Assembly: GCA_903858165.1 (NCBI GenBank)
Contig: CAIOHZ010000011.1
Span: forward strand, 44,122 to 108,121
Direction of reading: 5' to 3'
Source: an uncultured Pseudomonadota bacterium
GTDB lineage: Bacteria; Pseudomonadota; Gammaproteobacteria; Steroidobacterales; Steroidobacteraceae
Length of the DNA stretch: 64,000 nucleotides
Part shown: in pieces, positions 8,812-18,356 of the stretch
Position numbering within the stretch: position 1 is the first letter of the stretch
Layout: each line of letters starts with the position of its first letter
The notes under the pieces: model-generated
Told to the model about the DNA's origin: nothing
The model's input: only the letters and a program-made list of their open reading frames with translations
The model's database searches: none
Position numbers and translations under genes: made by a program

Positions 8812-9126
8812 ATGGCTGGGATTGTGGTGGTCGACCGGGACGGCGTGGAACACGAAGTCGAGGCGAAGGAGGGCGTTTCGCTGATGGAAACCCTAAGGGA
8901 CCTGGACTATGGCAGCCCGGCCATCTGCGGCGGCATGTGCTCTTGCGCCACTTGCCACGTCTACGTGGACGAGGCCTCCCTCTCGCGTCTGGCGCCCATT
9001 CAGGGCGACGAGAAAGAGCTGCTGGTGGAACTCACCGGCTACAAGCCGAGCTCGCGCCTGTCTTGCCAAGTGCAGTTCGACGCCAGCCTAGCTGGCATCC
9101 GCGTTACCATCGCGCCCGACGAGTAA
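8812..9126 (+). CDS. [2Fe-2S] ferredoxin, adrenodoxin/ISC type
   Basis: 104 residues. The cluster ligands fit Cys-x5-Cys-x2-Cys (within ICGGMCSCATCHVY) and a final Cys in RLSCQVQ, the pattern of adrenodoxin, putidaredoxin and terpredoxin-type ferredoxins that serve oxygenases. The start is the ATG at 8812, with AGGGGAAG just upstream; an open frame extends further 5' but lacks a ribosome-binding site. It is divergent from the Rieske oxygenase operon and probably co-regulated with it through the palindrome between them. Electron donor to that oxygenase or to a P450 elsewhere is the likely role; no ferredoxin reductase gene is in the window. Confidence 0.88.
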   Translation: MAGIVVVDRDGVEHEVEAKEGVSLMETLRDLDYGSPAICGGMCSCATCHVYVDEASLSRLAPIQGDEKELLVELTGYKPSSRLSCQVQFDASLAGIRVTIAPDE

Positions 9127-9150
9127 GCCTGAGCCAGCAGCAAACTGCCC

Positions 9151-9171
9151 CCCACCAGCAAAACTGGTGGG
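9151..9171. terminator. Hairpin between convergent genes
   Basis: CCCACCAG (9151-9158) pairs perfectly with CTGGTGGG (9164-9171) around a CAAAA loop. It lies in the 68-bp gap between the ends of the rightward ferredoxin gene and the leftward SDR gene, so it can serve both. There is no T-run. Confidence 0.6.
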
Positions 9172-9194
9172 AGCCAGCTGCCCCGCGACAGCGC

Positions 9195-9953
9195 TTACTG
9201 AATGGTCAGGGCGTTGTCGATCAACTGTTCCGTGCCGTTGATGAACCGCGATTCATCCGAAGCCAGGAACACCACCAAGTTCGCCACGTCCTCCGGCACG
9301 CCGAGGCCCCATGGCGATTCGGTGAAGGCCTCCTTCGTCAGCCCGAGTTGCTCGTTGGCGCTCGCCACCATTGCGGTGTCGATGGCACCCGGATGCACGC
9401 TGTTGCAGCGGATGTTCATCTTGTTCATCTGGCAGTGAATGGCAATCGACTTCGTCATGCCGGCAACGGCGCCCTTGGCGGCGCTGTAAGCGAAGAACAC
9501 CGGGTAGCCGAGATAAGAAGCCACTGACGACATGTTGATGATGGAGCCGCCGCCGGATTCCCGCATGGCCGGAATGGCCGTCTTGCACCCGAGGAACACG
9601 CCCTCGCTCATCACGCCGTTGGCAAAGCGGAACTGCTCGAGAGTAGTGGTTTCCGGAGTGGCCACCACCACGACGCCGGCGTTGTTCACCAGCACGTTCA
9701 ACTTGCCGAACGTCTTCACCGTGGTCGCCACGACGATGGCCCACTGCGCCTCATCGCGCACATCATGCTTCATGGAAGCTGCAGAGCCTTCGCGGGTGGC
9801 ATTCAGGGCGGCAGCCACGGCTGCGGCCCCCGCCTCATTGATGTCCGTGACCATGACCTGGGCGCCTTCGCGCACCAAGGCCTCGCAGTCGGCTTTGCCG
9901 AGCCCGGAAGCCGCGCCTGTCACGATTGCTACTTTGCCTATCAAACGGCCCAT
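9195..9953 (-). CDS. Short-chain dehydrogenase/reductase
   Basis: 252 residues with all classical SDR marks: TGAASGLG near residue 12 for NAD(P) binding, Asp in VTDIN (favours NAD), NNAG, INMSSVAS and the catalytic YSAAK, then HPGAIDTAM. It resembles hydroxysteroid or cyclic-alcohol dehydrogenases of the 3-alpha/20-beta class; the exact substrate cannot be read from sequence. It starts 143 bp from the divergent TetR gene at 10097, which makes it a likely target of that regulator. GAGGGGG precedes the ATG. Confidence 0.85.
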   Translation of the reverse strand: MGRLIGKVAIVTGAASGLGKADCEALVREGAQVMVTDINEAGAAAVAAALNATREGSAASMKHDVRDEAQWAIVVATTVKTFGKLNVLVNNAGVVVVATPETTTLEQFRFANGVMSEGVFLGCKTAIPAMRESGGGSIINMSSVASYLGYPVFFAYSAAKGAVAGMTKSIAIHCQMNKMNIRCNSVHPGAIDTAMVASANEQLGLTKEAFTESPWGLGVPEDVANLVVFLASDESRFINGTEQLIDNALTIQ

Positions 9954-10096
9954 GTCGCCCCCTCGCTTTAACGGTACTGGATTGGTCGGTCAGGGGTAGC
10001 TGTAACGGCCACCCGGGGGCGACGCTATCAGTCAGCGCTGCTTGTTTCAATCAACTTTGACTTTTTTCGACAGCCGCCGCATCCTGCTTTCCAATC

Positions 10097-10744
10097 ATGG
10101 CCAGCAAGTCTCCGCTTTCCGCAGTGCCTACCGCTTCCGCCGCCGACCCGATCGGCTGGCAAGCCCAGAAGAGCGCTGCCACTCGCAACCTCATCATCGA
10201 GGCGGCCATCAAGTGCTTCGTGGAACTGGGCTACGCCCAGACCACCACCACGGCCATCGCGGACAAAGCGGGCTTGTCGCGCGGGGCCATGCTGCACCAC
10301 TTTCCTTCGAAGCTCGACATCGTGCGCGCTGCTGTGGACTATCTCCACGCCAAGCGTCTGCGGGCCTTCCGCAAAGCCATGTCGCGTGGGTTGCCTGAAC
10401 ACGGCGACCATGTCCGGCAGGGCGTGGAGGCGATGTGGGGGCATGTGCGGCACCCGATGTTCGTGGCGTTCTTCGAACTCAGTGTCGCTTCGCGCACCGA
10501 GCCGGATCTCGCTGAAATTCTGCGTCCGGCACAGGAGTCCTTCGACGAAGCCTGGTCGCACACCGCGCGCGAATTGTTCCCCGAGTGGGAAGGACGCGAA
10601 GAGGCTTTCAACGTGGCGCTGGACTTGTGCCGCTACCTCATGGAAGGCATGGCCATTGCTTACCTCACCCATAAGGAAAGCGAGCGCGACCATCGCCTGA
10701 TGGCCTATCTCGAGAAGCAGTTCCACCAACTGCTTGGCAAGTAA
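10097..10744 (+). CDS. TetR/AcrR-family transcriptional regulator
   Basis: 215 residues. The N-terminal DNA-binding domain (about residues 25-75) has the family pattern TRNLIIEAAIKCFVELGYAQTTTTAIADKAGLSRGAMLHHFPSK. The C-terminal part is a helical ligand-binding domain of TetR type. It is divergent from the SDR at 9195 and 18 bp upstream of an enoyl-CoA hydratase-like gene, so it likely responds to an acyl-CoA or related metabolite and controls both sides. I could not find a convincing long palindrome in the 143-bp divergent gap. Confidence 0.85.
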   Translation: MASKSPLSAVPTASAADPIGWQAQKSAATRNLIIEAAIKCFVELGYAQTTTTAIADKAGLSRGAMLHHFPSKLDIVRAAVDYLHAKRLRAFRKAMSRGLPEHGDHVRQGVEAMWGHVRHPMFVAFFELSVASRTEPDLAEILRPAQESFDEAWSHTARELFPEWEGREEAFNVALDLCRYLMEGMAIAYLTHKESERDHRLMAYLEKQFHQLLGK

Positions 10745-10762
10745 CCCACTGGAGTTTCCATA

Positions 10763-11539
10763 ATGAGCACCGTGACCCTCACGGTGGCGGATGCCGTCGC
10801 CACCCTGACGCTGAACCGCCCCGATGTCGCCAACACCATGGACCAGGCTTTCGGCCGTGATTTTCACGCCGCTGCCGTCCAAGTGGCCACAGACCCTGCC
10901 ATTCGCGCTGTCATTCTGACGGGCGCGGGCAAGGCCTTCTGCTTCGGTGGGGACCTGCGCGGCATGATGGCCGGCAGCGACAACGTGGAGCACTACCTGC
11001 GTGAACTGACCTCGAACCTGCATGCAGGCTTGAGCGCGCTGGCGCGGATGGACGCCCCGCTCATCGCTGCCGTGAACGGTACGGCGGCCGGTGCCGGCGT
11101 GGGCCTCGTGCTCGCCGCGGACCTTGCCATTGCGGCGCAGTCGGCCAAGGTGTCGCTGGCCTACACGGGTGTCGGCCTGACGCCTGATGGCGCTACGTCG
11201 TTCCTGCTGCCACGGGCGGTGGGCCACAAGCGGGCCATGGAACTGCTGCTGACCAACCGCACCTTGAGCGCGGAAGAGTGTCTGCAGTGGGGCCTCGTGA
11301 ACCAAGTGGTGGCCGATGAAGAACTGCTGGCAACCGTGGGTAAGTTGGCGGCGCGTTTGGCGGCGGGTCCGACGCAGGCCTTCGGCGCCACCAAGCGCCT
11401 GCTGCTGGCCTCGGCGGGCGGCTTCGAGACGCAGTTGGCGCTGGAAAGCCAGACCATCGCTACGCGTGGTGCTTCGGCCGAAGGCAAGGAAGGCATCACC
11501 GCCTTTCTCGAGAAGCGCAAGGCCTCCTACCCGCGTTAA
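10763..11539 (+). CDS. Enoyl-CoA hydratase/isomerase family protein
   Basis: 258 residues of crotonase fold. The oxyanion-hole segments are [13 protein letters not shown] and [23 protein letters not shown]. The catalytic region reads [17 protein letters not shown]. An Asp in this PDG context is seen in PaaG-type enoyl-CoA isomerases, whereas plain hydratases carry a Glu, so isomerase activity is possible. It is transcribed with the TetR gene (18-bp gap). Its stop shares the TTAA at 11536-11539 with the convergent gpmA stop, a 4-bp tail-to-tail overlap. Confidence 0.85.
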   Translation: MSTVTLTVADAVATLTLNRPDVANTMDQAFGRDFHAAAVQVATDPAIRAVILTGAGKAFCFGGDLRGMMAGSDNVEHYLRELTSNLHAGLSALARMDAPLIAAVNGTAAGAGVGLVLAADLAIAAQSAKVSLAYTGVGLTPDGATSFLLPRAVGHKRAMELLLTNRTLSAEECLQWGLVNQVVADEELLATVGKLAARLAAGPTQAFGATKRLLLASAGGFETQLALESQTIATRGASAEGKEGITAFLEKRKASYPR

Positions 11540-12294
11540 ACGGACTGCTTCGCGCTCGCTTGCGCCGCTACGGCGGCTGCCGCGGCGGCAATCTTGGCGG
11601 GGTCGCCCAAGAACGCGCGGCTGCGCGGCTTCAGGTTTTCATCAAGGTCGTACACCAACGGCACAGCCGTGGGGATGTTGAACTCGATGATTGCTTCGTC
11701 GGTCATGCCATCGAGCATCTTCACTAGCGCGCGCAGGCTGTTGCCGTGCGCCACTACTAGCACGTTGCGTCCCGCGCGGAGTTCTGCCGCGATGTGCTCC
11801 GCGAAATACGGCTCTACGCGCGCCAGGGTGTCCTTCAGCGATTCGGTAGCCGGTAGCAACGCAGGGGCTACCCCTGCGTAGCGGCGGTCGTGCATCGGGT
11901 GGCGCTCGTCGCTAGTGGCCAGCGGTGGCGGCGGGATGTCATAGCTGCGCCGCCAAATCTTCACTTGTGCCTCGCCATGCTGTGCGACGGTCTGCGCTTT
12001 GTTCAGACCCTGCAGCGCGCCGTAATGGCGCTCGTTCAGTTCCCAAGCGCGAATGACGGGGATCCACATTAGGTCCATCTCGTCCAGCACACCCCAAAGG
12101 GTACGGATGGCGCGTTTCAGCACCGAGGTGTAAGCCACGTCGAAGGTGATGCCGGCCGCTTGCAGCAAGCGACCCGCTTCCCGGGCCTCTGCGCGGCCTT
12201 GTTCGGTCAGGTCGACGTCCGTCCAACCCGTGAACAGGTTTTCCAGGTTCCAGGTGCTCTGCCCATGTCGGGCTAAAACCAATTTGCCGCTCAA
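11536..12294 (-). CDS. gpmA: 2,3-bisphosphoglycerate-dependent phosphoglycerate mutase
   Basis: 252 residues. The phosphohistidine motif is [10 protein letters not shown] (His10), followed by [15 protein letters not shown]. The substrate-binding [12 protein letters not shown] and second His motif [12 protein letters not shown] are present. It interconverts 2- and 3-phosphoglycerate in glycolysis and gluconeogenesis in the cytoplasm. The C-terminal tail is alanine-rich ([18 protein letters not shown]). It is convergent with the enoyl-CoA hydratase gene and 34 bp beyond the end of the glutamate dehydrogenase gene on the same strand. Confidence 0.93.
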   Translation of the reverse strand: MSGKLVLARHGQSTWNLENLFTGWTDVDLTEQGRAEAREAGRLLQAAGITFDVAYTSVLKRAIRTLWGVLDEMDLMWIPVIRAWELNERHYGALQGLNKAQTVAQHGEAQVKIWRRSYDIPPPPLATSDERHPMHDRRYAGVAPALLPATESLKDTLARVEPYFAEHIAAELRAGRNVLVVAHGNSLRALVKMLDGMTDEAIIEFNIPTAVPLVYDLDENLKPRSRAFLGDPAKIAAAAAAVAAQASAKQSV

Positions 12295-12328
12295 CGCCGC
12301 TTCTCCTGCCGGAATTCGTGACGGCGTT

Positions 12329-15300
12329 TTATACCACGCGGCGTACCGCCTGTAGGGCTACGCTGAGGGTGGCGAAATCCGCGGCGCCTACTGTTTGCAT
12401 CTCCGCTAGGGTTTGTTGCAATCCGGCAAGGCCTGCGGCATGGCGGGCTTGCCAAGCGCTGAGACGTTGCTCGGCCGTCTTGCCGGGCAGTGTCAGAGCC
12501 GCCGCCGTGAAGGCCGATTGAAAGGCATAGAGTTCGTCGCGCAAACTGCTGCGCGCCAGTGCGGGCCAGCGCCCGACCACCTGCAAAGCTTCCACCTGGT
12601 CCTGCAGCCAACCGAGTCCGCTACTGCTGCCCACTTGGAGGTAGAGGGTCGTGGCCTCGGTAGTGGTGCCGCCGGTCAATGTTGCTACCTGGAGAGCGGG
12701 CAAGGTCAATTCCAGCAGCGCGACGCGGGTGGCCAGCGGCGTTGGCACGCCAGCGGTCGCATAACGCGCTACACGCGCTGCTTGGCGCTCTGCCATGGCC
12801 TGCGGCAGGGCATGGGGCGCCGCCTGCCAGAAGGCGTTCAGGCCCGGTTGTAGCGCTGCTACCGCCGCCGCAATGCCGCCGTGGTGCCGGCGCTGTGTGA
12901 TGACCCAGTGCGTGGCATGGCGCAGTTGTCGTGTTACCGCCAGCAGCAAGTCCGTCTGCACGGCAGTGGGAACCCGTCCGTCCAGCGCCTCGATGGCGGG
13001 CCATACCTTCGCCAATTCCAGTGCTTCGTGGGCGATGGCCCAGGCGCGTGCTACTTGCGGCACGGTGGCAGCAGTTTCACCGGCCAGACGCATAGCGAAC
13101 GTGGGGCCGGAACGGTTGACCAGCAGGTTGGTCACGGCGGTGGCGATAATCTCGCGTCGCAGTGGGTGTTCCTTGGCCAGTTCGCCAAAGCGACCGCGCA
13201 GCGGCCGCGGGAAGTAGCGGTCCAACTCGCCGGCCAGCCACGGATCTTCCGGGATGTCGGAAGCTAGCAGTTGCTGGTTAAGCCAGATCTTCGCGTACGA
13301 CAGCACCACGGACAGTTCCGGTCGCGTCAGGCCTTGGCCGCCGCGCAGGCGTTCCTGCAGTGCTTCGTCGCTAGGCAAGAACTCAATGCGGCGGTCGAGG
13401 TCGCCGCTGCGTTCCAATGCGCGGAGGAACTCCGCCTGCTCAGTACCGCGCGAACGGGACTCCGTGGCCAACAAGGTCAGTGCCTGTCCTTGCAGGCTGT
13501 TGTTGCGCAGCACCAGGACGGCGACTTCATCGGTCATGCGGGCGAGTAGGGCGTTACGGGCACTTGCGCGCAGTTGCTGGCGTTCGATCGCCATGCCGAG
13601 CAGTACCTTCGTATTCACTTCCACGTCGCTGCAGTTCACCCCGGCGGAGTTATCAATGAAGTCCGTGTTCAACCGTCCACCCTGCAGCGCGTATTCCACA
13701 CGGCCGAGCTGCGTCATGCCGAGGTTGCCGCCTTCGCCCACCACGCGGGCGCGTAACTCGTGCCCGTCTACGCGGACGCCGTCGTTGCTACGGTCACCCA
13801 CCTCAAGCTGACTCTCGCTCGCAGCCTTCACGTAAGTGCCGATACCGCCGTTCCACAGCAGGTCTACCGGCAGCCGCAGGATGGCGCGAATGACCTCGTT
13901 GGGAGCCACGCTCGCTGGCAAGCCGAGCAGTGTTTGCGCTTGCGGGGAAAGTCCCAGCGCCTTGGCGCTGCGCAGATGGATGCCACCACCCGCGCCGAGT
14001 GCTTTGCGGTCGTAGTCGTCCCAACTGGAGCGTGGTAACGCGAAGAGACGCGCACGTTCACGATAGCCACGCGCGGCATCGGCAAGCGGGTCAAGAAAAA
14101 TATGCTGATGGTTGAACGCAGCCACCAAGCGGAGTTGCGGCGATTGCAGCATGCCGTTGCCGAAAACGTCACCGGCCATGTCGCCGATGCCCGCGCAGGT
14201 GAATGGCATCGTCTGGGTGTCGTGCCCCAGTTCACGAAAATGGCGCTTGACGCTTTCCCACGCACCGCGCGCGGTAATGGCCATCTTCTTGTGGTCATAG
14301 CCGACGCTGCCACCTGAAGCAAAGGCGTCGCCCAGCCAGTGTCCGTATTCCAGCGAGATGGCATTGGCGATGTCGGAGAACGTAGCGGTGCCCTTGTCTG
14401 CAGCCACCACGAGATAGGAGTCGTCGCCATCGCGGCGTACTACCTGAGGTGGTGGCACGACCTTGCCTTGCACGCGGTTGTCGGTCAGGTCCAGCAACCC
14501 ACGGATGAAGGTTTGGTAGCAAGCGATGCCTTCGCGCTGCATACCCTCGCGGTCGGTGGGCAATTGCTTGCAATAGAAGCCACCTTTGGCGCCGACCGGC
14601 ACGATGACCGTGTTCTTCACGTGCTGCGCCTTCATCAGGCCGAGGACTTCCGTGCGGAAATCCTCGCGGCGGTCCGACCAGCGCAGGCCACCACGCGCTA
14701 CCAGACCCTTGCGCAGGTGCACGCCTTCCATGCGAGGTGAATAGACGAAGATTTCGAACTGCGGCTTTGGCAACGGCAGGTCTGGCAGGTTGGCTGCATC
14801 AAGCTTGAATGAGAGCCATGCCTTGGGTTGGTCGTCGCTGTTGCGTTGGTGATAGTTGGTGCGCAAGGTATGCAGTATTACGTCACGGAAGCCGCGCAGA
14901 ATGCGGTCTTCGTCCAAGCGGGTCACGGCTGCCAGATGAGCGTCAATGGTGGCCTGTGCTTTGGCTGCATCGTGCTCGCGGACCATGGGCGGCAATGCCG
15001 GGTCGAACTGTGCTTTGAACAGTGCGATGAAGGCTGTCGCCAGCGGTGCATGCTGTTCGAGGATCTGCTCCATGTAGGTCTGCGAGAAGGGCAGGCCAGT
15101 CTGCAGCAGCCATTTCGCATAGGCACGCAGCACGACGATTTCGCGCCAGTGCAGGCTGGCGCGCAGCACCAAGCGGTTAAAACCATCAGTCTCCGCGCGG
15201 CCTTGGGCCATCGCCGTCAGCGCCACGAGGAGCCGGGGAGCATCGGTTCCGAGCGAGAGCACGCCACCCTGCCGCGGCTGCAGTTCAAAGTCCTGCACCC

Positions 15301-17134
15301 AGCACGGGCTATCCAGTTGACGCAGACCATAGGGGCGTTCGCTCAGCAGTTTCAACCCCAGCGATTCGAACAGCGGCAGCATGTCGGCGACGGGTACCGG
15401 CTTGCCGCTGCGGAACAGCTTGAGGCGCAACAATCCCGGTGAATCCGTGGGCAATTGATAGGGCCGCCAATGCCATTGGTTTGGCGAGGCGATAGCAGCT
15501 TCAAGAGCGGCGATATCCTCCACAGCGTTTGCCGCCGTGCTGTCTTCCTGATAGGCGAGCGGAAACGCACTGCCATAACGTGCGGCCAAACCCAGCGCCA
15601 CGGCTTCTGGGTGGTGCTGCAGCAGCGCTGCGCGCAACCGGTCTGCCCAGGTCCGCAGGGCTTCGCTAATGCGTTGTTCCACTTCGGCGACGGATGGCGT
15701 CGACTGAGCAGCATCCACAGTGCGAATACGCAGATGAAGCCGGGCGAGTGTGCTTTCCCCTAACTGCACCTGGGTTTCGATGTCGGTGCCGCCATAGGCC
15801 GCCAGCACGATCAGTTCGATGTATTCGCGGGCCTGCGTGTTGTAGCGGTCGCGCGGGACATACAACAGGCATGACCAGAATCGACCGAAGGGGTCGCGGC
15901 GCGGGAACAACCGCACTTGTCGGCGCTCGTAGAGGTTGACCGTGCCGCGAACGGTGTCTACCACTTCGGCCACGGAGGACTGGAACAATTCGTCGCGAGG
16001 GTAGGTTTCCAGCACGTGCTGTACGGCTTTGGCGTCGTGGCCGTGTCTATGCACACCAAGCTCAGTCATGACGCGTGCGACTTTGTGTCGCAGCAGCGGA
16101 ATTTCGCGGGTCGGTTCGCGATAGATGCCCGCAGTCCATAGGCCGAGGAAACGATGCTCGCCTACCACCATGCCACGGCTATCGAATTCTTTGGCGCCCA
16201 CATAGTCGAGGTAGGTAGCGCGGTGGACGGTAGCGAGGCGGTTGGCTTTGGTCACAAACAGTGGTTCGGCGGACCGCGCCAGCATGCGCTGTGCGCCGGT
16301 GAGGACCAGACCCGCGTCATCGCCGCCAGTGCGATTGCCGGTGCGATTGCCGGTGCGATTGCCGGTGCGTTCCCGCAATACTCCTAATCCGGTCTCGGTG
16401 TCTGCTGCCAAGCGGTCCACGTTGCGACCGCGTTCCAGTCGCTGGTAGCGGTAACCCAGAAAAGTGAAGCGGTCTTCTGCCATCCAGCCCAGTAGTGCGC
16501 GGGCTTCGTTAACGTCCTCGGTCAGGCCCGCGGGGTGCTGTTTCCCCAGCGTGGCGGCGAGTTTGGCTGCTACCTCGCGCATGGGCTGCCAATCTTTCAC
16601 GGCGGCAGTGACATCCTCCAGCGTTTGCCGTAGCCGGCGTTCCAGTTGGGCCAAACGCAGTGGGTCCAGTTCGCGGTCGACTTCGTAGAGTTGCCAGGAT
16701 TCCGCCTCTCCGCCTGCCGTAGGTTCGCCGGTAACGCTGAGCAAGCGACCGCGGCGGTCGCGACGGACAGTCAGGACGGGATGCACCAGCAGGTGCAAGG
16801 TACCGGCATCGCGCAGCACGATGGCCAGCGAGTCCACCAGAAACGGCATGTCGTCCATGACTAGCGAAATGCGGGTGTGCTTGCTGCCATCGCGCGGGTC
16901 GTCGGCGGGCGGGTTCCAGACCCGGAGCAGAATCTCGCCGGGTTGGCGTCGCCGGCCGGCTGCCAAGTGTTGCAGGGCAAGACTGGCGCGAGCGGCGGGT
17001 GGTGCAGCGGCGAGGTCGGCTTCGTCGACACCGCGCAGGTAGTCACGCAGGAAGGCTTTGTCTACCGGTGTGTGCGCAAAACGCGCGATACGCTGCAGCA
17101 GGGCAAGGCGGGAGGCGGGAAGGGTACCCAGCAC
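12329..17134 (-). CDS. gdhB: NAD-specific glutamate dehydrogenase, 180-kDa class
   Basis: 1601 residues, the size of the large NAD-dependent glutamate dehydrogenases. The N-terminal half carries ACT-like regulatory segments. The catalytic half has [38 protein letters not shown] with the active-site Lys region, then [15 protein letters not shown] and [16 protein letters not shown]. It deaminates glutamate to 2-oxoglutarate with NAD. Start is GTG at 17134 with AAGGAG six bases upstream. A 12-bp tandem repeat (16329-16376) encodes repeated Arg-Thr-Gly-Asn around residues 253-269 in the N-terminal part, outside the catalytic core. Confidence 0.93.
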   Translation of the reverse strand: MLGTLPASRLALLQRIARFAHTPVDKAFLRDYLRGVDEADLAAAPPAARASLALQHLAAGRRRQPGEILLRVWNPPADDPRDGSKHTRISLVMDDMPFLVDSLAIVLRDAGTLHLLVHPVLTVRRDRRGRLLSVTGEPTAGGEAESWQLYEVDRELDPLRLAQLERRLRQTLEDVTAAVKDWQPMREVAAKLAATLGKQHPAGLTEDVNEARALLGWMAEDRFTFLGYRYQRLERGRNVDRLAADTETGLGVLRERTGNRTGNRTGNRTGGDDAGLVLTGAQRMLARSAEPLFVTKANRLATVHRATYLDYVGAKEFDSRGMVVGEHRFLGLWTAGIYREPTREIPLLRHKVARVMTELGVHRHGHDAKAVQHVLETYPRDELFQSSVAEVVDTVRGTVNLYERRQVRLFPRRDPFGRFWSCLLYVPRDRYNTQAREYIELIVLAAYGGTDIETQVQLGESTLARLHLRIRTVDAAQSTPSVAEVEQRISEALRTWADRLRAALLQHHPEAVALGLAARYGSAFPLAYQEDSTAANAVEDIAALEAAIASPNQWHWRPYQLPTDSPGLLRLKLFRSGKPVPVADMLPLFESLGLKLLSERPYGLRQLDSPCWVQDFELQPRQGGVLSLGTDAPRLLVALTAMAQGRAETDGFNRLVLRASLHWREIVVLRAYAKWLLQTGLPFSQTYMEQILEQHAPLATAFIALFKAQFDPALPPMVREHDAAKAQATIDAHLAAVTRLDEDRILRGFRDVILHTLRTNYHQRNSDDQPKAWLSFKLDAANLPDLPLPKPQFEIFVYSPRMEGVHLRKGLVARGGLRWSDRREDFRTEVLGLMKAQHVKNTVIVPVGAKGGFYCKQLPTDREGMQREGIACYQTFIRGLLDLTDNRVQGKVVPPPQVVRRDGDDSYLVVAADKGTATFSDIANAISLEYGHWLGDAFASGGSVGYDHKKMAITARGAWESVKRHFRELGHDTQTMPFTCAGIGDMAGDVFGNGMLQSPQLRLVAAFNHQHIFLDPLADAARGYRERARLFALPRSSWDDYDRKALGAGGGIHLRSAKALGLSPQAQTLLGLPASVAPNEVIRAILRLPVDLLWNGGIGTYVKAASESQLEVGDRSNDGVRVDGHELRARVVGEGGNLGMTQLGRVEYALQGGRLNTDFIDNSAGVNCSDVEVNTKVLLGMAIERQQLRASARNALLARMTDEVAVLVLRNNSLQGQALTLLATESRSRGTEQAEFLRALERSGDLDRRIEFLPSDEALQERLRGGQGLTRPELSVVLSYAKIWLNQQLLASDIPEDPWLAGELDRYFPRPLRGRFGELAKEHPLRREIIATAVTNLLVNRSGPTFAMRLAGETAATVPQVARAWAIAHEALELAKVWPAIEALDGRVPTAVQTDLLLAVTRQLRHATHWVITQRRHHGGIAAAVAALQPGLNAFWQAAPHALPQAMAERQAARVARYATAGVPTPLATRVALLELTLPALQVATLTGGTTTEATTLYLQVGSSSGLGWLQDQVEALQVVGRWPALARSSLRDELYAFQSAFTAAALTLPGKTAEQRLSAWQARHAAGLAGLQQTLAEMQTVGAADFATLSVALQAVRRVV
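16329..16376. repeat. 12-bp tandem repeat inside the glutamate dehydrogenase gene
   Basis: GTGCGATTGCCG occurs three times without change (16329-16340, 16341-16352, 16353-16364), followed by a degenerate fourth unit. The period keeps the reading frame and adds four residues (RTGN) per copy. Confidence 0.95.
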
Positions 17135-17222
17135 GATATGCTCCTTTTTGGTGCAACCATTCTAGTCCCGGCAGCAACCCGCAGGGGAGTCGGGGCAAGG
17201 ATTACGGGAAACCCTTATCCGT

Positions 17223-18347
17223 TCAAGACTGGTGCGGACGCGCCAGATAGTCGTGCGATTGCATCTCGATGAGCCGGCTAGCGGTACGTTGGAATTCGAA
17301 GGCCAGACGTTCGCCCGTGTAGAGCGCCGTGGGTGGTGCGGCCGCGGACACCACCAGTTTCACGCCGCGGTCGTAGAACTCGTCCACGAGGCTTATCAGT
17401 CGCCGCGCAGCGTTGTCTTGCTCGGCGGAAAGCACGGGGACATCCTGCAGTAACACTGTGCCGTAATGACAGGCCAGTTCGATGTAGTCCGCTTGGCCGC
17501 GCGGCCCTTCGCACAGGGCGGCAAAGGTGAACCAAATGACGTCGCCAGCTTCCCTTACGCAGGGCACGCTGCGCCCCGCGAGTTCCACGTCGGCGGTAGC
17601 GTTAGTCATGCTGCCTTCGGTTCCTGCCAGCAACTGGAAGCGCGTTGCCAGCGCCGCGGGCGTGGCTGCCGCGGCACTGTCTAGGTAAAGCGGTGCACGT
17701 TGCAGTTCGCGCAGACGATAGTCTTGGCCACCATCCACGGCGAGGACTTCGCAATGCTGCTCCAGCAGGGCGATGGCCGGCAGGAAGCGGGCACGCTGGA
17801 GACCGTCGCGGTAGAGCCCCGAGGGTGGCACATTGGAGGTGAAGACCAGCGTGGTGCCGGCGTTGACCAGTGCGCCGAACAAACCGCCGAGTAACATGGC
17901 ATCGGCGATGTCGTTGACATGGAGTTCATCGAAACACAGTACCCGGGCTTCGCGAGCCAAGTCCTCGGCTACCTGCTGCAAAGGGTCTGATATCTCGCCG
18001 AGCGCACGTAGTCGGGCATGCACTTCTTGCATGAACCGATTGAAGTGGACACGGCGCCCCTGCAGCGGCGGCAAGGCCGCATGGAACAGGTCCATCAGGA
18101 ATGTTTTACCGCGACCTACGCCACCGTGGAGGTAGAGACCGGGGATGGCTGCAGGCCGCGGCGGTGCACCAAAGCCAAGGCGCGTGAACGGCGTCTGCCA
18201 CCATGGCGTAGCAGTCTGCGCGTTTGCTGCCGCCGCACGCAGTTGCGCCAGCAGCGCATCGAAACGCTCAACTGCCTGCACTTGCGCCGCATCAGACACA
18301 TGTCCCGATGCGGCTAGAGCAGCGTGATAGCGCGCGGCGACTGACAT
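17223..18347 (-). CDS. zapE: Cell division protein ZapE (AFG1-like ATPase)
   Basis: 374 residues. Walker A is GGVGRGKT (75-82), Walker B is VLCFDELHVND, and a sensor segment LVFTSNVPPSGLYRDGLQR follows. This single-AAA-domain layout is that of ZapE/AFG1, which acts at the division ring in gammaproteobacteria and at mitochondrial membranes in eukaryotes. It lies 9 bp downstream of the ETF-quinone oxidoreductase gene and 88 bp upstream of the glutamate dehydrogenase gene, all leftward. Confidence 0.9.
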   Translation of the reverse strand: MSVAARYHAALAASGHVSDAAQVQAVERFDALLAQLRAAAANAQTATPWWQTPFTRLGFGAPPRPAAIPGLYLHGGVGRGKTFLMDLFHAALPPLQGRRVHFNRFMQEVHARLRALGEISDPLQQVAEDLAREARVLCFDELHVNDIADAMLLGGLFGALVNAGTTLVFTSNVPPSGLYRDGLQRARFLPAIALLEQHCEVLAVDGGQDYRLRELQRAPLYLDSAAAATPAALATRFQLLAGTEGSMTNATADVELAGRSVPCVREAGDVIWFTFAALCEGPRGQADYIELACHYGTVLLQDVPVLSAEQDNAARRLISLVDEFYDRGVKLVVSAAAPPTALYTGERLAFEFQRTASRLIEMQSHDYLARPHQS

Positions 18348-18356
18348 CGCCTGCGC

